The position numbers and the translations under genes are program-made. A DNA stretch of 10,689 bases from SAR202 cluster bacterium (GTDB lineage Bacteria; Chloroflexota; Dehalococcoidia; SAR202; CAJWER01), in contig JASLXL010000055.1 of NCBI GenBank assembly GCA_030740335.1, positions 1 through 10,689 of the forward strand. The letters are read 5' to 3'. Positions 5,897 to 10,689 of the stretch are shown here, piece by piece (the stretch's first letter is position 1; every line of letters starts with the position of its first letter). Under the pieces are notes generated by a model, which saw only the letters and a program-made list of their open reading frames with translations, made no database searches and was not told the origin of the DNA.

Positions 5897-7591
5897 ATGA
5901 AAAAAAACGGCTCGCAGATGGTTTGCGAAAGCTTGATCCGGGAGGGCGCGGACGTTGTCTTCGGCCTCCCTGGAGGCGCGATACTCCCGCTGTACCAGAC
6001 GCTGCCAGAGTATCCACAATTGCGTCATATCCTGGTTCGCCATGAGCAGGGCGGCGCACACGCGGCGGATGGCTACGCACGTGTAACCGGCAAACCCGGC
6101 GTTTGCTGGGCCACGTCCGGTCCAGGTGCCACCAACCTCATCACCGGCATAGCCACGGCACAGATGGACTCGGTGCCGATGGTTGTCATCACGGGCCAGG
6201 TCGCCAGGGCATCCATCGGAAGTGACGCCTTCCAGGAGACCGACACCACTGGTATCACGTTGCCCATCACCAAGCATAACTATCTGGTCATGGACGCGGC
6301 CGATATACCCAGAGTTATCAAAGAGGCGTTCTATATCGCCAGCACAGGTCGGCCCGGCCCTGTCCTCATCGACATCCCGAAGGATGTGCTGACAAACGAG
6401 GCCGAGTTCATCTACCCGGATACTGTGGATCTGCCCGGCTACAAGCCTAATTTGGAAGGGCACCCTGCCCAGATAAAGCGCGCCACTAGGCTCATCGCGC
6501 AATCGAACAGGCCAGTAATTCTCGCTGGCCACGGCATCATCTTCTCTAATGCCTTCGACGAGTTGAAGGAGCTTGCAGAGAAAGCGCAGGTGCCGGTGAT
6601 CACGACTCTTCTGGGCATCAGCTGCTTCCCGGAAGACCATGTGCTATGCGTCGGCATGCCTGGAATGCACGGTATGGCTTACGCCAGCCTGGCCCTGGAA
6701 GAGGCCGATCTGATTATCGCGTTGGGCATGCGCTTCGATGATCGGATCACAGGCAAGCCTAGTGCGTTTGCGATCAACTCAAGGAAGATTCACGTCGATA
6801 TTGATCCTTCTGAGATCGGCAAGAACATAAAGGTAGACGTGCCTATAGTGGGCGACCTGAAGCGAGTCCTGACAAAACTAAACAAGCAGATTGAGCCAGC
6901 CACACATGTGGAATGGGTCCAACGGGTTGACGAGCTCAAACGCGACCACCCATCAATGTCCATTCGTGACACCGACAAGCTGATTCCACAGTACATCATC
7001 AACCAAATTTCAATTGCAACTGACGGCAAGGCGATAGTGGTCACCGGGGTTGGGCAGCACCAGATGTGGGCGGCGCAACACTACATGTTCACCGAGCCGC
7101 GGAGCCTGATAACCTCAGGTGGGTCCGGCGCCATGGGCTACGAGGTCCCGGGTGCGATGGGTGCGCAGGTTGGCGAACCCGACAAGGTCGTGTGGTCTGT
7201 CGCTGGAGACGGCGGTTTTCAGATGACCATGGCCGAACTCGCGACTCTGGTAGAAAACGACATTCCGGTAAAATTTGCGATCATCAACAATGGATTTCTC
7301 GGGATGGTTAGGCAGTGGCAGGAATTCTTTTACGCCAAGAGCTACGTTGCGACACACTACACGCACAATCCCGACTTCGTGAAACTAGCGGATGCATTTG
7401 GGATACTTGGCATACGAGTCACAGAGAAGTCCCAGGTCAGGTCCGCAATCGAACGGGCGATGGAGTATGACGGACCCGCGCTCATCGACTTCGTTGTCGA
7501 TGAGGAGGAGAACGTCTTCCCAATGATTCCGGCCGGGCAAACCGTTCACGAAATGATTGAGGAGCCGGTCTCCAAAGAGGTCAAGCAATGA
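5897..7591 (+). CDS. ilvB: Acetolactate (acetohydroxyacid) synthase, catalytic subunit
   Basis: This thiamine diphosphate enzyme joins two pyruvates to acetolactate, or pyruvate and 2-ketobutyrate to acetohydroxybutyrate. It is the committed step of Val, Leu and Ile synthesis. The start is ATG 5897, with GGAG (5885-5888) 8 nt upstream, giving 564 residues, normal for the family. The frame continues upstream through the terminator tail to a TTG at 5855, which is not a credible start. The N-terminal pyrimidine-binding domain has the catalytic Glu at E50 (RHEQGGAHAADGYAR). The central FAD-binding domain includes GMRFDDRITGKP. The C-terminal diphosphate domain has GDGGFQ from 437 to NNG at 464-466, the Mg-ThDP motif, and the conserved RQWQEFFY. 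The glycine-rich GAMGYEVPGAMGAQ differs slightly from the common GxMGFGLPAAIGA. The stop overlaps the ilvN start (ATGA). Expression should be governed by the T-box upstream. Confidence 0.96.
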   Translation: MKKNGSQMVCESLIREGADVVFGLPGGAILPLYQTLPEYPQLRHILVRHEQGGAHAADGYARVTGKPGVCWATSGPGATNLITGIATAQMDSVPMVVITGQVARASIGSDAFQETDTTGITLPITKHNYLVMDAADIPRVIKEAFYIASTGRPGPVLIDIPKDVLTNEAEFIYPDTVDLPGYKPNLEGHPAQIKRATRLIAQSNRPVILAGHGIIFSNAFDELKELAEKAQVPVITTLLGISCFPEDHVLCVGMPGMHGMAYASLALEEADLIIALGMRFDDRITGKPSAFAINSRKIHVDIDPSEIGKNIKVDVPIVGDLKRVLTKLNKQIEPATHVEWVQRVDELKRDHPSMSIRDTDKLIPQYIINQISIATDGKAIVVTGVGQHQMWAAQHYMFTEPRSLITSGGSGAMGYEVPGAMGAQVGEPDKVVWSVAGDGGFQMTMAELATLVENDIPVKFAIINNGFLGMVRQWQEFFYAKSYVATHYTHNPDFVKLADAFGILGIRVTEKSQVRSAIERAMEYDGPALIDFVVDEEENVFPMIPAGQTVHEMIEEPVSKEVKQ

Positions 7592-8145
7592 CCACCAATG
7601 GGGACAGTCCGAGGCACACGATTTCGGCGTTGGTCCAGGATAAGCCAGGCGTCTTGAACCGTGTCTCTAGCATGTTCAGGCGTCGCGGTTTCAACATCTC
7701 CAGCCTGGCTGTAGGACAGAGTGAGGAGCCTGACCTGTCACGTATGACCTTCGTGGTCGAAGGTGACGACATGGTAGTAGAGCAGGTAACCAAGCACCTT
7801 CACAAGCTGATAGATGTGATCAAAGTCTCCGACATCTCGGACCAGAACATTATCTCACGTGAGATGGCCCTCATCCGGGTCAAGGCTAACGTACAGACCC
7901 GCAGCGAGATAATGCAGATCGTGTCCATATTCAGGGCAAACATCGTGGATGTCGCCACTGACTCCATTATCGTTGAGGTGTCTGGCAATGAGGAGAAAGT
8001 CAACTCGCTCCACGAGCTGCTCAAGAGTTTCGGGGTTGTCGAGGTTATGAGGACTGGTACCATAGCCCTGAACCGAGGGGTGGGCGCTAAGCCGGCCCGT
8101 CCGAAGAACAGACCTGTTGATTGGGGCGAGTCCTCGTCCGTCTAG
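7588..8145 (+). CDS. ilvN: Acetolactate synthase, small regulatory subunit
   Basis: The regulatory subunit stimulates IlvB and confers feedback inhibition by valine. The 185-residue product begins with an ACT domain (about 8-85) containing HTISALVQDKPGVLNRVSSMF and RRGFNISSLAVG, the typical effector-binding face. It is followed by the C-terminal subunit domain, with SREMALIRVKA and the region ending VEVMRTGTIALNRG. The last ~20 residues (Ala, Pro, Lys, Arg, then Ser) are a polar tail that makes the protein somewhat longer than the usual 160-175. The ATG shares four bases with the ilvB stop. An AGAGG ribosome binding site (7576-7580) lies 7 nt upstream, so the two subunits are likely made by coupled translation. 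Confidence 0.95.
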   Translation: MTTNGDSPRHTISALVQDKPGVLNRVSSMFRRRGFNISSLAVGQSEEPDLSRMTFVVEGDDMVVEQVTKHLHKLIDVIKVSDISDQNIISREMALIRVKANVQTRSEIMQIVSIFRANIVDVATDSIIVEVSGNEEKVNSLHELLKSFGVVEVMRTGTIALNRGVGAKPARPKNRPVDWGESSSV

Positions 8146-8226
8146 GTTGTGACCTCTCGCCCTCGGGAGGGGATCTCGAACGCGGCATAGCCGCCACAAA
8201 ATACCCTGTTGGAGAAAAGAGCGAAA
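8146..8226 (+). other. ilvN-ilvC gap with two small hairpins
   Basis: This 81-nt gap holds CCCT/AGGG (8160-8163 with 8168-8171, 4-nt loop) and the perfect GCGGC/GCCGC hairpin (8182-8194, loop ATA). Neither is followed by a T-run, so they are more likely RNA processing or stability elements than terminators. The ilvC ribosome binding site follows. Confidence 0.45.
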
Positions 8227-9225
8227 ATGGCAAAGATGTACTACGAGAACGACGCCGACATGTCCGTGTTTGATGACAAGACTGTCGGTATCATCGGATA
8301 CGGCAGCCAGGGGCATGCCCACGCGCTGAACCTGCATGAAAGTGGCGTCAACGTGATGGTGGGGCTGTATGAGGGGAGTAAGAGCAAGGAGATGGCCGAG
8401 GCCGCTGGCCTGAAGGTCGGCACGGTGTCGGAAGTGGCCGAGAACTCGGATGTCGTAATGATGCTTATCCCCGATCACTCGATGGCGGAGATATACAAGG
8501 AATCTGTCGAGCCATACATGGTCTCTGGCAAGACTTTGATGTTCGCACATGGCTTCAACATCCACTACAACACCATCACTCCTCCGAGCACCATAGACGT
8601 ATCTATGGTGGCGCCCAAGGCGCCGGGCCACAGGATGCGTGAGGTCTTCACTAAGGGCTCCGGTGTCCCCGGCCTGCTGGCCATTTCACAGGATGCCTCG
8701 GGCAATGCCCGCAAGATTGGTCTGGCCTACGCGAGAGGCGTCGGCTGCACCCGCGCTGGCGTGCTAGACACCACGTTCAAGGAAGAAACCGAAACGGACC
8801 TCTTCGGCGAGCAAACGGTGCTCTGTGGCGGCGTCACCTCCCTCATCAAGACCGCTTTCGAGGTGATGGTCGAGGCTGGCTATCAGCCCGAGTCGGCCTA
8901 CTTCGAGTGCATGCACGAGCTGAAGTTGATTGTGGATCTTCTATACGAGGGTGGGATGGAGTACATGCGCTACTCTATCAGCGACACTGCAGAGTACGGT
9001 GACTACAGCCGCGGTCCGCGGATCATCGATGCCCATGTCAAGGAGAATATGCAAAAGGTGCTGGCCGAGGTGCAGGACGGCACTTTCGCCCGTGAGTGGA
9101 TCGCCGAGAACGACGAGGGCCGGCACCGCTTCGATCGCATGCGAATCGACAACGCTGAGCACTCCATCACCGCGGTGGGCGAGGAGTTGCGCGGCATGAT
9201 GTCTTTCCTCAAGGACTCCGATTAG
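8227..9225 (+). CDS. ilvC: Ketol-acid reductoisomerase (class I)
   Basis: IlvC isomerises and reduces acetolactate (or acetohydroxybutyrate) to the dihydroxyacid, using Mg2+ and a nicotinamide cofactor. The ATG at 8227 gives 332 residues, the class I length. GGAG (8211-8214) and AGAG (8218-8221) lie upstream, and the start [14 protein letters not shown] matches the family. An earlier in-frame TTG at 8209 overlaps the ribosome binding site. The Rossmann motif [13 protein letters not shown] starts at 24. Active-site candidates are H108 (FAHGFN), the metal ligands D191 and E195 ([12 protein letters not shown]), and E227 and E231 (FECMHELKL). The cofactor-specificity loop reads VGLYEGSKS (45-53), where NADPH enzymes typically have VGLR; the missing Arg and added Glu suggest altered cofactor preference. 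[10 protein letters not shown] replaces the more common APKGPGHxVR. No ilvD follows. Confidence 0.96.
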   Translation: MAKMYYENDADMSVFDDKTVGIIGYGSQGHAHALNLHESGVNVMVGLYEGSKSKEMAEAAGLKVGTVSEVAENSDVVMMLIPDHSMAEIYKESVEPYMVSGKTLMFAHGFNIHYNTITPPSTIDVSMVAPKAPGHRMREVFTKGSGVPGLLAISQDASGNARKIGLAYARGVGCTRAGVLDTTFKEETETDLFGEQTVLCGGVTSLIKTAFEVMVEAGYQPESAYFECMHELKLIVDLLYEGGMEYMRYSISDTAEYGDYSRGPRIIDAHVKENMQKVLAEVQDGTFAREWIAENDEGRHRFDRMRIDNAEHSITAVGEELRGMMSFLKDSD

Positions 9226-9279
9226 GAATTCAATCAAACACACCCCTCCCTTGGGAAGAAGTCAAGAATGGGGGAGTCT

Positions 9280-9299
9280 AGAGGGGGGTTACACCCTCT
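9280..9299 (+). repeat. Inverted repeat downstream of ilvC
   Basis: AGAGGG (9280-9285) and CCCTCT (9294-9299) can pair around an 8-nt loop. It is a modest hairpin immediately upstream of the stronger one at 9308. No T-run follows. Confidence 0.45.
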
Positions 9300-9307
9300 G
9301 GTGGGGT

Positions 9308-9326
9308 ACTGGGGGTATCCCCCAGT
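9308..9326 (+). repeat. Perfect 8-bp inverted repeat (hairpin) between ilvC and leuA
   Basis: ACTGGGGG and CCCCCAGT pair perfectly around a TAT loop. The following bases are CATCAAATCTC, a weak T-content tail, so intrinsic termination would be inefficient at best. It could protect the ilvBNC transcript end, reduce read-through into leuA, or be one copy of a genome-wide intergenic repeat. Confidence 0.6.
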
Positions 9327-9438
9327 CATCAAATCTCTTTCTTCTGCCTTCTTCTACCCGCAGTGGAGAAGGATATTTTGAGTCCAGTGGTAATCGACTT
9401 TCAACAGAGAGGATGGCCGGGTACCGACAGGAGCAATT

Positions 9439-9498
9439 ATGAATAGCAGCGAGGTATCATGCGTATGTCGCCATACGGTGTCCTTCGATAGCCCTTAA
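9439..9498 (+). CDS. Possible 19-residue leader peptide upstream of leuA
   Basis: A short ORF starts at ATG 9439, preceded by AGGAG (9429-9433) with 5 nt spacing, and ends at TAA 9496-9498. It encodes MNSSEVSCVCRHTVSFDSP. It ends 48 nt before the leuA ATG and is followed by a small hairpin. The position and ribosome binding site resemble a leader peptide, but it contains no Leu codon and only scattered Val (3) and Cys (2), so a classical leucine attenuator is not supported. It may be a chance ORF. Confidence 0.25.
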   Translation: MNSSEVSCVCRHTVSFDSP

Positions 9499-9546
9499 TC
9501 GCTCTTGCGAGCACGCACACGACGGAGGGTCTTGGAAGGAGATACC

Positions 9547-10689
<1,143 letters not shown>

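Larger units (their letters stand above)
9226..9546 (+). other. ilvC-leuA intergenic region with hairpins and a small ORF
   Basis: This 321-nt gap is unusually long within an operon. Its first 100 bases hold two GC-rich inverted repeats (9280-9299 and 9308-9326). Its last 110 bases hold a 19-codon ORF with a ribosome binding site, a 4-bp hairpin (GCTC/GAGC, 9501-9512), then the leuA ribosome binding site. I find no second T-box motif and no clear promoter. TATTTT at 9374-9379 lacks a fitting -35 box. Confidence 0.55.

Noticed and set aside
5894..6640. Antisense ORF opposite ilvB
   Set aside because: Shadow frame of a confidently identified gene, with no family motif.
7855..8631. Antisense ORF spanning ilvN, the gap and ilvC
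   Set aside because: Shadow frame crossing two identified genes and their spacer. No motif or ribosome binding site supports it.

Overview
The window is ordinary bacterial core metabolism with some regulatory sequence worth a second look. It is moderately GC-rich. Several traits point to the Chloroflexota, perhaps the Dehalococcoidia/SAR202 side: a Gram-positive-style heat-shock cluster (hrcA, dnaJ, prmA, rsmE), a T-box riboswitch in front of an ilv operon, and a GpsA with a GTTSWGTT nucleotide-binding loop. The assignment is inferred from family resemblance only, and no marker gene in the window settles it. I found no mobile element, CRISPR array, tRNA or rRNA gene, or foreign-looking island.

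Layout. Positions 1-1208 (+) hold the end of plsY overlapping gpsA, two enzymes that use glycerol-3-phosphate for phospholipid synthesis. Positions 1225-5257 (-) hold hrcA, dnaJ, prmA and rsmE, read leftward and converging on gpsA. dnaJ, prmA and rsmE are tightly packed (2 and 14 nt gaps). hrcA is separated from dnaJ by a 189-nt spacer that carries a promoter for dnaJ. grpE and dnaK, which usually lie between hrcA and dnaJ, are absent. Positions 5258-5896 are non-coding: a leftward hrcA promoter, a quiet stretch, a rightward promoter, and a T-box leader of about 320 nt ending in a strong intrinsic terminator. Positions 5897-10689 (+) hold ilvB, ilvN, ilvC and a leuA cut by the window edge.

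How the genes work together. IlvBN (acetohydroxyacid synthase) and IlvC (ketol-acid reductoisomerase) carry out the first two steps of valine and isoleucine synthesis. LeuA diverts 2-ketoisovalerate into leucine. The T-box should read the charging state of a branched-chain tRNA and release the terminator when that tRNA is uncharged. IlvN adds allosteric feedback. A 321-nt gap before leuA holds two GC-rich hairpins and a small ORF with a good ribosome binding site, so leuA may have its own control.

Main points of interest: a T-box whose apparent specifier triplet conflicts with its acceptor-end bulge; an IlvC cofactor loop with Tyr-Glu where NADPH enzymes usually carry Arg; a LeuA with Met where a conserved active-site Glu is expected; and an hrcA/dnaJ cluster without grpE, dnaK or a visible CIRCE operator.
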